From Pneumocystis sp. 'macacae' (Eukaryota; Ascomycota; Pneumocystomycetes; Pneumocystales; Pneumocystaceae): a stretch of 64,000 bases of DNA. A model generated the notes under the pieces. It was not told the origin of the DNA and ran no database searches. It saw nothing but the letters and a program-made list of their open reading frames with translations. Both the position numbers and the translations under genes were made by a program. Shown piece by piece: positions 43,901 to 56,502 of this stretch. Each line of letters begins with the position of its first letter. Within the stretch, counting starts at the first letter, position 1. Location of the stretch: assembly GCA_018127085.1 (NCBI GenBank), contig CM030730.1:27501-91500 (forward strand). Direction: 5' to 3'.

Positions 43901-45286
43901 CTATAATTTAAATCTCTTAAAACTCCATTTCTCTACATAAAACTGCGAATACTTTCTACGAGAAACTACTGGAAATCTTGGTTCTATAAATCCTTTTTTT
44001 TGTAAAGTTGTAAACCTATCAGCAAAGATATTCTCCTGAGGCTAAAAAATATAAAATATTAGTAACAATCAATTATTATATATAGAAAACTTTAAATAAT
44101 CGAAAAGATTTAGTGAATTGATCAGATAATTGAATTTCTAACGGACATACTTCTAAACTAAAAATACTTAATTAAAATTAAAAAAACACAAAAATGTTTT
44201 ACTTATATCTCCCATGTTTAAACTTATCCATATTAGTCAATTCCTGAATGTTTTTTCTTTCTATTGACTTCACAATTTTATTTATAGAATTCAAATCTCT
44301 TATTTGTTTTTTTTGCTGCGCTCTTTTATTATACTCATCTAACTATATACTTTAAAAGTTTCTTAATAATATATTTTTTTCCAAAAACCTCTTTCTTTTT
44401 TTGTAATTCTTTTTTTCTTTGCTTTCTTGTTTTTTTTACCATTTTTCGAATAACACGACTTATCCACTTTTCTTATAAAACTAATATCTTTAAATAAATC
44501 TTTAATACCATTATTTGAAATAAAACCATAATTCGAAACATTAAGTGGGCTTTTTTTTTTTGGTTATTTTTTATTTCTTTTAAAAAATCCTTAAGCATTT
44601 TATTCTTCAAAAATTTTTTGTACTCTCCAAACAGAATTATATGACAATCCACTACTAACTACTTTTACATTAAGAACATTATTTATTATAAAAAATGATT
44701 TGTGCAACAAAGTAGAAGGTATATTTAAACAACTCTGTTGAAATACACAACCGAAGAATGATGAACCTTGAAAATTATGATCACTTCCCCATATAATATC
44801 ATAAAATTTTGAATTTTCAAGTGATATTTGATTTTTTAAAATTTCAACATTGTTTAATAAATCATTAAACTTTAAATTAATTTTTTGTAACTGATTTCTT
44901 CCAAGCTCTAAATTCCCTTTCCGTACCCGTTTTTTGGATTCCAATTGATCCTAATATTCTTAGTTACTCTTTAGAAACATGTGGAAAAACATATAAAAAT
45001 TCATTGGAGAATATTTTATTATGTTTTAGAGTTTTTTTCAAATTTACATTTTCCATGCACATTAATATCTCTTTGAAGATCAATAAAAAAGCCTTTTATC
45101 AGAAATCTTAGAAGTTAAATAATTAACAAAAGTTAATAATAAAACTTTTCAATTGGATACAATCAACCCATTTATATCTTCTTCTAACAACTTGTCTAAT
45201 CCTAAGTCTAAAAAGTCAAAACCAACGCCTTTCTGCTAACTTCTTTCTCTTTTACCAGAAAGCTGTAAAAATGTAGAAAATTTCAT
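43901..45286 (-). CDS. NOP53: Ribosome biogenesis protein NOP53 (PICT1/GLTSCR2)
   Basis: Late pre-60S factor that recruits the exosome helicase Mtr4. The spliced protein is about 334 aa. Eight introns: 45208-45255, 45093-45160, 44951-44990, 44590-44632, 44467-44508, 44343-44388, 44158-44202 and 44042-44090. Family landmarks are LGLDKLLEEDINGLI near the start, FYDIIWGSD, LSYNS, the basic helix TRKQRKKELQKKKE, and the C terminus PQENIFADRFTTLQKKGFIE then KWSFKRFK. The apparent stop just after the ATG is removed by the first intron. Frame consistency also depends on two poly-A runs in the central exons, so an indel there would break it. The 44590 acceptor choice is the least certain. Confidence 0.85.
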
Positions 45287-45330
45287 TTTTTTCTTACTTT
45301 TTCGAAAGTATATTTTAAAATCATAAAATC
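45287..45330. promoter_or_regulatory. 44-bp divergent intergenic region NOP53 / deaminase
   Basis: Two opposite start codons are separated by only 44 bp. Both core promoters, and presumably parts of each 5' UTR, must extend into the neighbouring coding region or be shared. Confidence 0.5.
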
Positions 45331-45774
45331 ATGAATCAACAAAAAGATGAATATTTTATGAAAGAAGCAATAAAAGAAGCAAATAAGTGTATTCCTACCA
45401 GAAAAGCATTTTGTGTTGGTGCAATAATTGTAAAAAACGGAAAAATAAAATCTCGAGGATTTTCTAGAGAATTACCAAATAATACACACGCTGAAGAATG
45501 TGCTCTAATAAAACTTTCAGATATTAAAACTGCCATTAATGCAGAAATATATACAACAATGGAACCTTGTAGTATACGTTTATCTGGGAAATTACCTTGT
45601 GTTAATAGAATTATCCATTCAGGAATAAAAAGAGTTATACTTGGAGTTAGAGAACCGAATACATTTGTGAAATGTACAGGAATATCTACCCTGAAAAAAC
45701 ACGGTATTGAAGTTAAATTTATTCAAGAAATGGAAAAAGAATGTCTTAATATTGCTCAACAAGGTCATTCATAA
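45331..45774 (+). CDS. Zinc-dependent deaminase, RIB2/RibD-type
   Basis: 147-aa intronless protein of the cytidine-deaminase-like fold. The zinc site is complete: HAEE (His ligand and catalytic Glu) and EPCSIRLSGKLPC (two Cys ligands). Flanking blocks AFCVGAIIVKNG, RGFSRELPNNTHAEECAL, YTTMEPCSIR, VNRIIHSGI and NTFVKCTGISTLKK match the fungal RIB2 C-terminal deaminase. That enzyme acts on diaminopyrimidine ribitol phosphate in riboflavin synthesis. In budding yeast RIB2 this domain is fused to a pseudouridine-synthase domain; here it stands alone. A role in another pyrimidine or tRNA deamination cannot be excluded. It is the only gene in the window with no visible intron. Confidence 0.82.
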   Translation: MNQQKDEYFMKEAIKEANKCIPTRKAFCVGAIIVKNGKIKSRGFSRELPNNTHAEECALIKLSDIKTAINAEIYTTMEPCSIRLSGKLPCVNRIIHSGIKRVILGVREPNTFVKCTGISTLKKHGIEVKFIQEMEKECLNIAQQGHS

Positions 45775-46395
45775 AAAAGCATTTTTATAAAAAAGATTTT
45801 AATAACAATTTAAAAAAATCAATTTATTAATACTATTATGAAGGAATTGTAGAACTCATTTCCAAAGGTCCAACTGTATTGATAATTTAATTAAAAACTA
45901 TAATTATAGAAATTCAAAATTCAAATTATTTTATTTCGCAATTTTAATATGATTACTAATTTTATATTTCATCTATTTTTTTATCTAAAATTCAATAAAT
46001 TATATCAATAAACCATATATTAGTTTTCAAAATATATCACAACCAAAAAATCATTAATATAATTTAATGAAACTCTTTATAAATTTATCACTATATCTAG
46101 TTTTAGTTAAAATGATTTTCAAGTTTTTTCATAATGAGAATAAATATGTTAAAACCTTTTTAGAATTCTATTCAATTTTCCAGAAATTTATATATATTCG
46201 GTCACGGAATATCCCTTTTATAATATCATACAATAATATTTAAAAATAATTTTCTTTATTATTAAAACAATATATATATATATATATATGTAGTGTTCAT
46301 ACTTAAAATATAACAATATTTAATGCTTACCACTAAATATATAAAAAATCATCGAATTAACTTTTTACGAATTAAAACATAATAAAAAAATCATA
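45775..46395. other. AT-rich intergenic with TA repeat
   Basis: About 0.62 kb between two plus-strand genes; A/T-rich with a pure (TA)n tract at 46271-46289 roughly 110 bp before the RPO41 start. Nothing else recognised. Confidence 0.6.
46271..46289. repeat. (TA)n microsatellite
   Basis: Uninterrupted TA dinucleotide run of about nine units in the RPO41 upstream region. Likely length-polymorphic. Confidence 0.85.
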
Positions 46396-49300
46396 ATGAA
46401 TCATATAATATCACAGGATTTATCTTTTTATACAGGAAAATCTAAAAAGTTATCAAAAAATATCTATAATATTAGCAAAAATTTCATTTTTATTTATTCT
46501 AAAAAAAACAATAAATTTCAAAAAATAATCAATACATTTAAAATATCAGGAGGATATGTAAGAATATTAAAAAATATAGAAATTTATTTATAATTAACTG
46601 GTGTTACTCAGAAAAAATATATAAACTCAAAATTTTTACAAAATATTCATAATCAATGTAATTATTTTCAAAATATAGAATCCTCAAAAAGCATCAACAT
46701 TGAATTAAAAAAAAAAAGTCCAATAATAATTTTACCACCTCCTCGGCAAACTGATCAATCTTATAGAAGAAAACTTCCTCGCGGAATTACTTTTTGTAAT
46801 AATAATGAACTTTTTGCAGTTTTCGATGCATGTGTTTCCACAGGTGATTTAAATAGAGCGTATATTTTAATGAATTACCTCTCGAATGAAGCAGAAACTT
46901 CTTTTATTATTCAAATTCATAATCAGTATTTACATGCTTTAGTAGACGAAATCAAAAATACAGGAGACTTTGAAAGTGCTAATAAATGTTTTCATAATTT
47001 AGAACAAAAATATAATATTCTTGGAAATGAAACAACATTTGCACTTATGCTTAAAGCTGCATTATATATCAAAGAGCCAGAAGAATCTAAAATCGCAATC
47101 AATGGATTTAATAAATTATGGCGTTTAAAAAAAAGAGAAAATATAGGAAAAATTTTTAACGAAAACTCTATTTTAACTAATGAAGAAATATTGAAACTTT
47201 TTAAGGTAAATTATATTAATTTTTTTAAACAATATATTAATAACTTAGATTATGAATATTAGTTTTTCTGAACTTAAACAAGAATATGGTCAAATACTAA
47301 AACTAGCAGCAAACATTGAGAAAGAGAAGAATTCAGGAGAGTTGTGTTTATCATACCCTCTTGAAGACATTCCTGAATTACTACCCACTAATATTTCTGG
47401 CCCAGGACTACAACTCCTTAAGAAATCTTTAAGACCCTTAACAGATCCTAATATAGAAATAGATTATGATATTAAAGATTTCCAAAAAGGCTATCATTCT
47501 GTTGCTTTTAATATGGCTCGTCAAAGATTATTAGAGGATAATGCATTAGACACAGCTTTAGAAAGATGGAAATGGGATCATGAACAATTAGTTCAAAGAG
47601 GTGGTCTTAGGTTCAGCAAAACACTTAATTCTATACTTTTTGAATGGCATTCTCTTATGATACCTTTAATAAAAGAAGAAATTGAGCGTTGTAAAAATAC
47701 AATTAATAATTTTGTAGATAAAAAATTAGTCGACAATGTCAACAATGATAGATTATCTTATGGCGTTTTTATTCAACTCCTTGCACCTGAAAAGTTAAGT
47801 ACAATAGCAATTTTAGAAATCCTCAGACTTCATTCTACAGGTGGAATTGCTCAAGGAATGAAAACAGCGAGAGCAATTCTCAGCGTAGGAAAATCTATAG
47901 AAAAAGAATATGCATCAGAAATTCTAAAAAAAAATAAAAGCTTTCTTGGAAAGGACATTAATCTTTCTCAAATTTTTGGCAATCCTAGACAATTTCAAAC
48001 CACATTGCAGAAAACACAAAATAACATCAATTTTGAGATAAATCCAAAATGGCCTACTGTAGTTAAAGCAAAAATTGGCTCCATATTAATTTCTATACTC
48101 ATGCATGTTGCAAAAATTGATATAGTTGTCAAAACAGAAAAAGGAGACACAATTTCACAGAAAACTCCTGCATTTTATCATACTTATCAATACCAAAAAG
48201 GAAGAAAGCTTGGCGTAATTAAACTAAATGATCAACTTATGAAACTGCTCAGTTCGCAACCATTACGTGGAAATATTCATCCTAGATTATTACCTATGTT
48301 AGTTGAGCCAAAACCATGGATTTCCTGGGACTCTGGTGGATATTATTTAAGCAAATCTACAGTAATGAGATCTCGAGACTCATTAGAACAAATACAATAT
48401 TTAAAAATAGCATCTGAAAGAAATAACTTAAAATCAATATTTGAAGGTTTAGACGTTCTTGGTTCCACTGCATGGGCTATAAACATACCTGTATTCAATG
48501 TAGTTATAGAAGTATGGAACTCTGGCTTAGAATTTGCAGGAATACCACCTGCAGAACCAAATATTGCATTTCCACCACAACCTATAAGCAAAGATCCAGC
48601 TGATAGAATATCATGGCAAATCCAATGTAAACAAATTGCAAAAGATGTCCAAAATAAACAATCAATAAGATGTGATATCAACTATAAACTAGAGATAGCA
48701 AGAGCTGTAAGAAATTACAATATTTTATATATTTAGCTTATTATTACCAGTTTCTTCATGAAAAAATGTATTTTCCTCACAACCTAGATTTTAGGGGAAG
48801 AGCTTATCCTATACCCCCACACTTTAACCATCTTGGAAACGATCTTTGTAGAGGATTATTAACATTTCATGAAGCAAAAGAAATAGGGGAATCAGGGTTA
48901 AGATGGCTTAAGATTCATTTAGCAAATATCTGTGGATTTGACAAAGAAAGTTTTTTGGAAAGGGAGACATTTACAGTCGAGAATCTAAAAAATATCTTTG
49001 ATTCAGCAGATAATCCACTAAAGGTATAGATATATATTTCATATTATACGAATTTGAACTTACATTTATCTAAGGGCTCTAGATGGTGGCTAAAATTTGA
49101 TGATCCATGGCAAACTTTGGCTGCTTGTTTTGAACTTACAGCAGCTCTTCGTTCTCCAAATCCGTACAAGTTCAAATCGCGTCTTCCAGTTCATCAAGAT
49201 GGAACATGTAATGGATTACAACATTATGCAGCATTAGGTGGGGATATTTCAGGGGCACGACAAGTAAATCTTGAGCCTAGTAATCGACCATATGATGTAT

Positions 49301-50531
49301 ATACTAAAGTAGCAGAATTAGTAAATGAACAAGTACAAAAAGATGCAAAAGAAGGAAACCATCTAGCAATTCTATTAAAAGATAAAATCGCACGTAAAAT
49401 CGTTAAGCAAACTGTTATGACAAATGTTTATGGAGTTACTTATGTTGGGGCTCGCAATCAAATTCTTAATCAATTAAAAAACATAGATAGTCTTCCAAGA
49501 GAAATGTTATTTGTAAGTAATACATATTAAAAGTAATATTTTTATCTTATTAAACGTAGAACCTTGCATCTTATTTAGCAAAAATTGTATTCTTTTCTCT
49601 CAAATCAATGTTTACAGGAGCACATAAAATACAAGAATGGCTCAATGAAGCAGCTAGAAGAATATCTAAATCAATAGATACGTCTTCATATAGTGGTCTA
49701 AATCATATGACAAGTGTAATTTGGACATCTCCTCTTAATTTACCTATTGTTCAACCATATCGAAAATCATCTCGAAAACAAATCAAAACCAATCTCCAGT
49801 CTATTTTCATTACAGATCCAAATGATATGAGTCCCGTTGATACTCGAAAACAACAAACAGCGTTTCCTCCAAATTTTATTCATTCACTTGATGCAACTCA
49901 TATGTTGATGTCTGCTATCTCATGTAAAAATGCAGGTCTTACTTTTGCATCTGTTCATGATTCTTATTGGACTCATGCTGCTGATGTTGACGATATGAAT
50001 GTAATTCTAAGAGAAACATTTGTTAAACTTCACGAAAAGAACATTATGGAAAACTTATTAAATGAATTTCGGGAAAGATATAAAGGTTATAAAACACTAA
50101 TTAGTGCCCCAAAGGACGGTAAAAAGGCAGAAGGAATTTCTTCTATTAAAAAAAGTGCATCACAAAGTATTAAATTAGAATCTTTGAACGGAAATGATAA
50201 GTCCGAAACATATAAGAGTTTATTAAAAAAAAATACAAATATAATAAGTGATAAAGAAAACACGACTAACGCTTCAAATCAAATACTAAAAACGATAGAC
50301 TATCTAAATATAGAAAATGCAAATTCAGATTTTTCAGAAAAAAAAAATATAATAAAAACAGATATTAAAAACGGAATAAAAAAAGACTTAACACATGTAT
50401 GGGTAGACCTAGAATTCCCCCCACTACCAAAAAAAGTTTATTCCCAATTATTTATTTTTATAATTAATTTTTTTAATTAGGGTGATTTCGATGTTAGAAA
50501 CTTAAAAAATAGTAAATATTTTTTCTCTTAG
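46396..50531 (+). CDS. RPO41: Mitochondrial DNA-directed RNA polymerase RPO41
   Basis: Single-subunit, T7-like polymerase transcribing the mitochondrial genome. The spliced protein is about 1283 aa. Introns at 46558-46611, 47206-47248, 48707-48750, 49024-49074, 49513-49559 and 50436-50480. The Lys/Ser-rich, Asp-poor first exon fits a mitochondrial presequence. Palm and fingers motifs are clear: [19 protein letters not shown], motif [19 protein letters not shown], motif [15 protein letters not shown] and motif C VHDSYW. The catalytic Asp pair and the Lys/Tyr of the O-helix are all present. The C terminus after the last intron reads [16 protein letters not shown], the family ending. A Lys/Asn/Ser-rich insertion of about 110 residues sits between the motif C domain and this tail. 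Confidence 0.96.
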
Positions 50532-50682
50532 AATATTTTAAAATCAACCAGAAAGCCAGAAAAAAATAAATCCTCAATATTTGTCATCGCCTTATAAAAA
50601 TATAATTTATATAGATGGACAGAGTATTTTAAAATTATCTTAGATATCATACGTAAATTAAAATTAAAAAAAATAATTTAAA

Positions 50683-51630
50683 TTATATCCTATTATCATA
50701 GAAATTTCCATTTTCTAATTCATTACCACGCACTTTGAGCTCTAATGAACATTTAACTTTATGAGAAATATCATCAGCTTTTTTCCAATATTCCCCATAA
50801 GTCAATATATGAACCAACTTTCTTACCCACTCGTTACGTAAGCATTTATGTATGTTCCCTGCACGTATTATTGAATAACGTGCATATGAAAACACCACAA
50901 GACAAAAATATATCTTAAGACATAAAAAAAAACACAGAATTAAAATAGTAAAAAATTTTTCAATGGAGAAAGACATTAAAGATGTATCATAAACATATAC
51001 AGACTGGTCAGGATGCCACGATTTAAATCTAAACAATTAAGTATTTAGCGAAAATAAATTAAAAAGGCATACATTTCAGATTTTTGAAAATGATCAACAG
51101 TTTCTTCAATACCAGAAGAAATAATTGCATTTTTTAATATATCCATAAGCCATATGATTGCAAATATTGCTGAATATATTGAACTAATAAAAGTATCAAT
51201 AAAATAAAAATAAGCATAAATTAACAAATGAAAAGGAGATTCCTAGAAATGATAAAAAGTGAAAAAACAAAATAAGCTCTAAACTACCGTTCGAATATAT
51301 TTTATCATCATTACACAAGCAAATAATGCAAATAAAGAATAAAAATACATAAACATTTTCCATAAAGATATATTTAAAAAAGAATCTATATCCAGTTTAG
51401 AGACTTCTTATTAAAAACAAAACAAAAAACGGTTCGTTAATATAGCAATAAACCCATAAATACCAGACGCTTTATTTAAAATAGAAAAAAAGATAATCAA
51501 TTCAGTACCCACTTGTAAATCCAAAAAATAAAGAAATGTCTTAAAAATATCAGAAAACCCTTTATTTTTTTAATAAAATAAAAATATAGACCTTTGGTTT
51601 AGGTATTTCAAAATAATCTAATCGCAACAT
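50683..51630 (-). CDS. KEI1: Inositol phosphorylceramide synthase subunit KEI1
   Basis: Golgi membrane partner of Aur1, needed for complex sphingolipid synthesis and fungus-specific. The spliced protein is about 253 aa. Introns at 51540-51591, 51386-51430, 51243-51287 and 51029-51072. Four hydrophobic segments are visible: LIIFFSILNKASGIYGFIAI, the MFMYFYSLFALFACVMM region, the LIYAYFYFIDTFISS to IWLMD region, and FFTILILCFFLCLKIYFCLV. The order and the FLDLQVGTELIIFFSILNKA block are those of the Kei1 family. The C-terminal tail is cytosolic-looking. The gene converges on RPO41 with about 150 bp between stops. Confidence 0.85.
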
Positions 51631-51957
51631 TTTTATTTACCACCATTAATTTACATCGAAAACTTAAAATGTGTAAAAAATATGTAAAAAATACATAAAT
51701 CATAAATCAAAAATGCATTATATTATGTACATACATATATATAGAACCATTTGTTAATTTAAATAAATTCTACCAAATCATTTATAAGATTTATATACAA
51801 CAGACTTAAATTTTATTTAAATAAAAAAATCAACAAAGTTATATAATTCTGGATATAACTCTCATTTAGATACAATATTAAATGCATCCTTCCATATATT
51901 AAGCTTTTTTAACTTATTTTTATATCATAATAATACAGCAACAAAAAATCGTAAAAT
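51631..51957. other. AT-rich intergenic
   Basis: About 0.33 kb between KEI1 and the LAMTOR5-like gene, both on the minus strand. No further ORF or RNA gene recognised; KEI1 promoter expected. Confidence 0.5.
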
Positions 51958-52359
51958 TCAACGCGTCATAAACAATACTGTTATAATACCCGAATTCTTA
52001 TGCAGAAGAACCTTTCTTTAATATATAAGATAACATTCCTTAGATATTTTATTAGAAAACATACTGCCTTTTATTTATAACCGCAGCAAACATCTTAGTT
52101 TGCAATTCTGAATCAGCAAATTTAATACATTTGCTTGCGGATTCTTCATTCACCTTTCCATAAGCTAAAGAAAAACATCAGAGACGCAAAAGAACGAATT
52201 TACAATATATTTTTACATCCTAAACAAAGCCCGTTCTCATCTATTAAAATGACCCCTTCAACATTTTCTTTTTCAACACTAAACAAAGAAATCAGTTACT
52301 AAAATATAAATCCTTTTAAAAAATTTAAACATTTTTTTAAGAATTCCTATAAAATTCAT
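51958..52359 (-). CDS. Roadblock-fold Ragulator subunit, LAMTOR5 (HBXIP)-like
   Basis: Small split gene whose exons are too short for simple ORF finding. The spliced protein is 82 aa. Introns at 52279-52330, 52165-52216 and 52016-52064. Splicing gives an N-terminal helix (MNFIGILKKI), then GVILIDENGLCLGSYG and EESASKCIKFA, ending VLLHKNSGIITVLFMTR. This follows the human LAMTOR5 pattern of GVL-x-D-x-GL-x-LG, the helix with alanines, and the closing IQKHDGITVAVHK-type strand pair. In animals and fission yeast the Ragulator anchors Rag GTPases to the vacuole or lysosome for TORC1 control. TAP42, another TOR-pathway gene, is about 6 kb away. Identity is from motif spacing only, but all junction phases and length agree. 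Confidence 0.75.
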
Positions 52360-52437
52360 AGATTTTTTTAAAAAAGACAAAAATCTCAATTTTTTTTATC
52401 TCGTTATTCCAGACTTTAAACTATCTTTTAATAAAAG
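52360..52437. promoter_or_regulatory. 78-bp divergent intergenic region LAMTOR5-like / RYH1
   Basis: Only 78 bp between the opposite start codons; a shared or bidirectional promoter is implied. Sequence is A/T-rich with a pyrimidine-rich stretch on the plus strand. Confidence 0.5.
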
Positions 52438-53326
<889 letters not shown>

Positions 53327-53924
53327 TATTTTATCAAATATTATATTGCAAATTTATATTTAAGTTTATATATTTTTAAAATAAATTTAACTAAAATGTT
53401 TTTTTAAAATATTATAAACATTTACTGTTATATAAAATGGAATACAATACATTTTTAATATATATCATTAAATCATTTTTTCAAAAATATTAAAAAAATT
53501 AATCAAATTTATATATTATATTTTCATAATTAGATAATTTACTATAGTTTTTGTTAAATTATTCTAGAATTTTCACAAATTATAAAAAATTAAAAATATA
53601 ATATCATAATATATAATCAAAAATAATTCTAAAAAGCTAAAAATATTAAATAAATATTAAATATTATAAATTACAAAAAATTAGTAAGCTATTAATTTAT
53701 CAAAATTATTTTTAAAATATAAACTATCTATAATTATAAAGTATCATAGTATTTAACATTAATCAAAATATAATTACAGCAATTTATAGAAACAAAACGT
53801 TATTTTAAATGTATTAAAATTTTATCAAAAAAATAAATCATTTCAAATAAATAAATTTAAATCCTAAAAATTTCAAAAAGTACTAATTCAATTATTTTAT
53901 TTTATAAATATAATATTTTTATTT
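53327..53924. other. AT-only convergent intergenic
   Basis: About 0.6 kb between the RYH1 and MLH1 stops. Pure A/T-rich low complexity; contains both 3' UTRs. Nothing else seen. Confidence 0.6.
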
Positions 53925-56502
53925 TTAACACCTTTCAAAAACTTTATATAATTTAGATAAAGTAGCTATTTGTACTATTCTCTTTTTTTCAAGAAGTTCA
54001 ACAGTTCCAATCAATCTTTTTTTAAATGCAGGAAATAAAACAAATTCTAAGACCCTTATAAGATCTTCTCTTTCTTTTTCATAATTACCAATACTATCTT
54101 GTTTCTTAAACAAAGGATCTGGCAAATAAAATAAAGCTAATTCTTTTAAAAAAGTGTAAAAACATTCTTTTTCTTTATTCCAATTAACCTAAAAATTATT
54201 AAAAATAAATATAATAACAAAGAAAAATACTTTAGTACAAAGTCTATATATAAATAAAGGAAGTTTTCCAATATTTGGTGCATAACCTTTAAGAAGTAAA
54301 GGTAGAGAATATATTTTACCATCAGAACTAATACCAAAAGAAAAATATTCATAAAGCATTTGTCTAAAATCTACAATTATTTTAGAAACATTCTAAAACA
54401 AATTAAAGATAAAGAAATAAAAAATAACACAAATACCATTAAATTCTTCAAAAATGCAGAATCATGTACCATACTCTCAGGTAATATTTCAAGTAACTCT
54501 ACTAATGATAACTCTGGTTCTAATTTTATTGTTCCAAAATTAGCAAACCCAGCTAATCCAATTTGATAGAAAAGCTCAAAACTAAAAAATTAAAAAAGAA
54601 AAAATAATAAAAAAAACGAAAAACCTAAGAAACCCATAATCAACAAAATATAATTCAGTAGAATGTTGTATAGCAGCTAACTGTTTTTCTTCATCAACAA
54701 TACCAATAAAGATATGATTCATAAATATATTTGTCAAAACTTAATAAAATTAAAACATAATAATAAAAAAATGAATTATTTCAAAAATACCATCGCATTG
54801 CTTCCTTATTATTTCATCTTTTAACTCTTTAATACTTGTAAGTTTAACAATTATCTTTTCTCTATCATTTACTTCATAGAGAAAATCATCAACAAGAGTT
54901 TCAAAATTATTTCTTTTTATTTTTTTTATAGTAGACGTTTGTGCACTATTTAAAATTGATGTGATTGTCTGAAATTTTGCATCAGTTCGAACATAATATT
55001 TATCATAGGTCTTTTTTCCTAAAAAACTAAGTACCTAAAAACAATATACATAAAATTACCTCCTATCAAACTCCTATTAACATAGTTTAAAGAACATGAT
55101 TTAGTTTTAACTGCCTTAATAGTAAAAAACTAAACTTTCCAATATAAAATTTACCTGTAATGAAATTGCTTTTAAAGAATCAATTTTAGAGAGCTCTGAA
55201 TAAACTTTTTTACATATAAGATCAATAATTTCATCTTCATAAAAAAAATGAACTTCACGTTTTGTAGGATGAATATTTACATCAACTCTAGAAGATTCTA
55301 TCTCTAAAGATATATATATAAACGGGCGTCCAGAACTGAGTAAGAAATTACTATAAATAGATTCAAGTCCGCGCTTAAGTGCTTTACAATCAACAGATCT
55401 ATCTATATCTGTAATTATTTAAAATATTCATATATAAAATATACATACGATTAATAAATAGTAAAAAGGTAGTTTTTTTAGCACTGTAATTAAGACTTGT
55501 GATGAAACCTTTAGCTTGAAACATATAATCTTGAGAACTTAATGAAAAAGATAAAAGTTCAGAACCAACAGCTGTTCCATATAATTGTTTAATATTCTCA
55601 ATTACAGTTGATTTAGATGATGTGGTAATAGATGGTATAATTTCACCATACTTTAAAAAATATCAGAATTCATAAAAATAAGAAATACAAAAGCACACAT
55701 TCTTACAAGAAAAACCTATCCTTTCACAATGGACAGCATATCTATAAATAATATCCAATATTCGAATATATTCATCATTAGGGCTACGAAAAGACTTTAA
55801 CCTAGAAGGAATATTATAAAACAAATCTTTAATCTAAAATTATTATTATTTTAATAAATAATAAAATTAAATACCACAATCTGAGTCCCTTGTCTTCCTG
55901 CAGAAGGTTTAGGATCAGATGACATCTCGCCTTTAGGTGATATAAGTTTTCCATTAAGATAATTAGCCCTGTATACATTAGAAAAATCAAAAAAAAAATA
56001 CCTTACTCCCAAGCACAATCTGAATCAGCTGTTTTTGTAATTACCGTAACATAAGAAATATATGAAATACTCGCTAAAGCTTCACCTCTGAACCCATATG
56101 TAGAAATAGAAGATAGGTCTTCAAATGTACGTAGTTTAGATGTAGTAAAACGTTGGCATAAAACAGAGAGATCCTCTTTCTAAATAAAATTAGATACAAT
56201 AAACCAACAGTTCGAAAAAGGAAAAATTACAGCGATTCCATAACCATTATCAGATACTTGGAGAAGTTTTAATCCTCCTCCTTCAATCAAAATATCAATC
56301 GATGTAGCACCTGCATCAATAGAATTCTCAATCAATTCCTTCAAGGCATTAGAAGGTCTTTGAATAACCTTAAGAAGTTGAAAAATATAAAAGTAAAAAA
56401 TACATTTATTACTTCTCCAGCGGCAATTTTATTAACAACACTAATATCTAAAGAAAGGATTCTTCTTGGTAAATATTGATTTAAATCATTAGACTCTGAC
56501 AT
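53925..56502 (-). CDS. MLH1: DNA mismatch repair protein MLH1
   Basis: MutL-type GHKL ATPase and partner of PMS1. The spliced protein is about 682 aa. Introns at 56369-56412, 56180-56230, 55969-56006, 55834-55874, 55651-55698, 55409-55448, 55115-55154, 55035-55081, 54740-54790, 54582-54624, 54393-54436 and 54189-54230. GHKL motifs are intact: [34 protein letters not shown] and [11 protein letters not shown]. Further MLH1 marks are [20 protein letters not shown] and the invariant C-terminal FERC that contacts the PMS1 endonuclease site. One 33-nt exon (55082-55114) is inferred from a 120-nt gap that otherwise would be by far the longest intron. The 55698 donor is GTGTGC. Confidence 0.95.

Noticed and set aside
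44400..44640. Frameshift in the middle of NOP53
   Set aside because: Counting the poly-A runs carefully and placing 43- and 42-nt introns gives one continuous frame; total CDS length divides by three.
45200..45286. Premature stop in NOP53, suggesting a pseudogene
   Set aside because: The in-frame TAG falls inside a 48-nt GT..AG intron; after splicing the frame continues into conserved NOP53 sequence.
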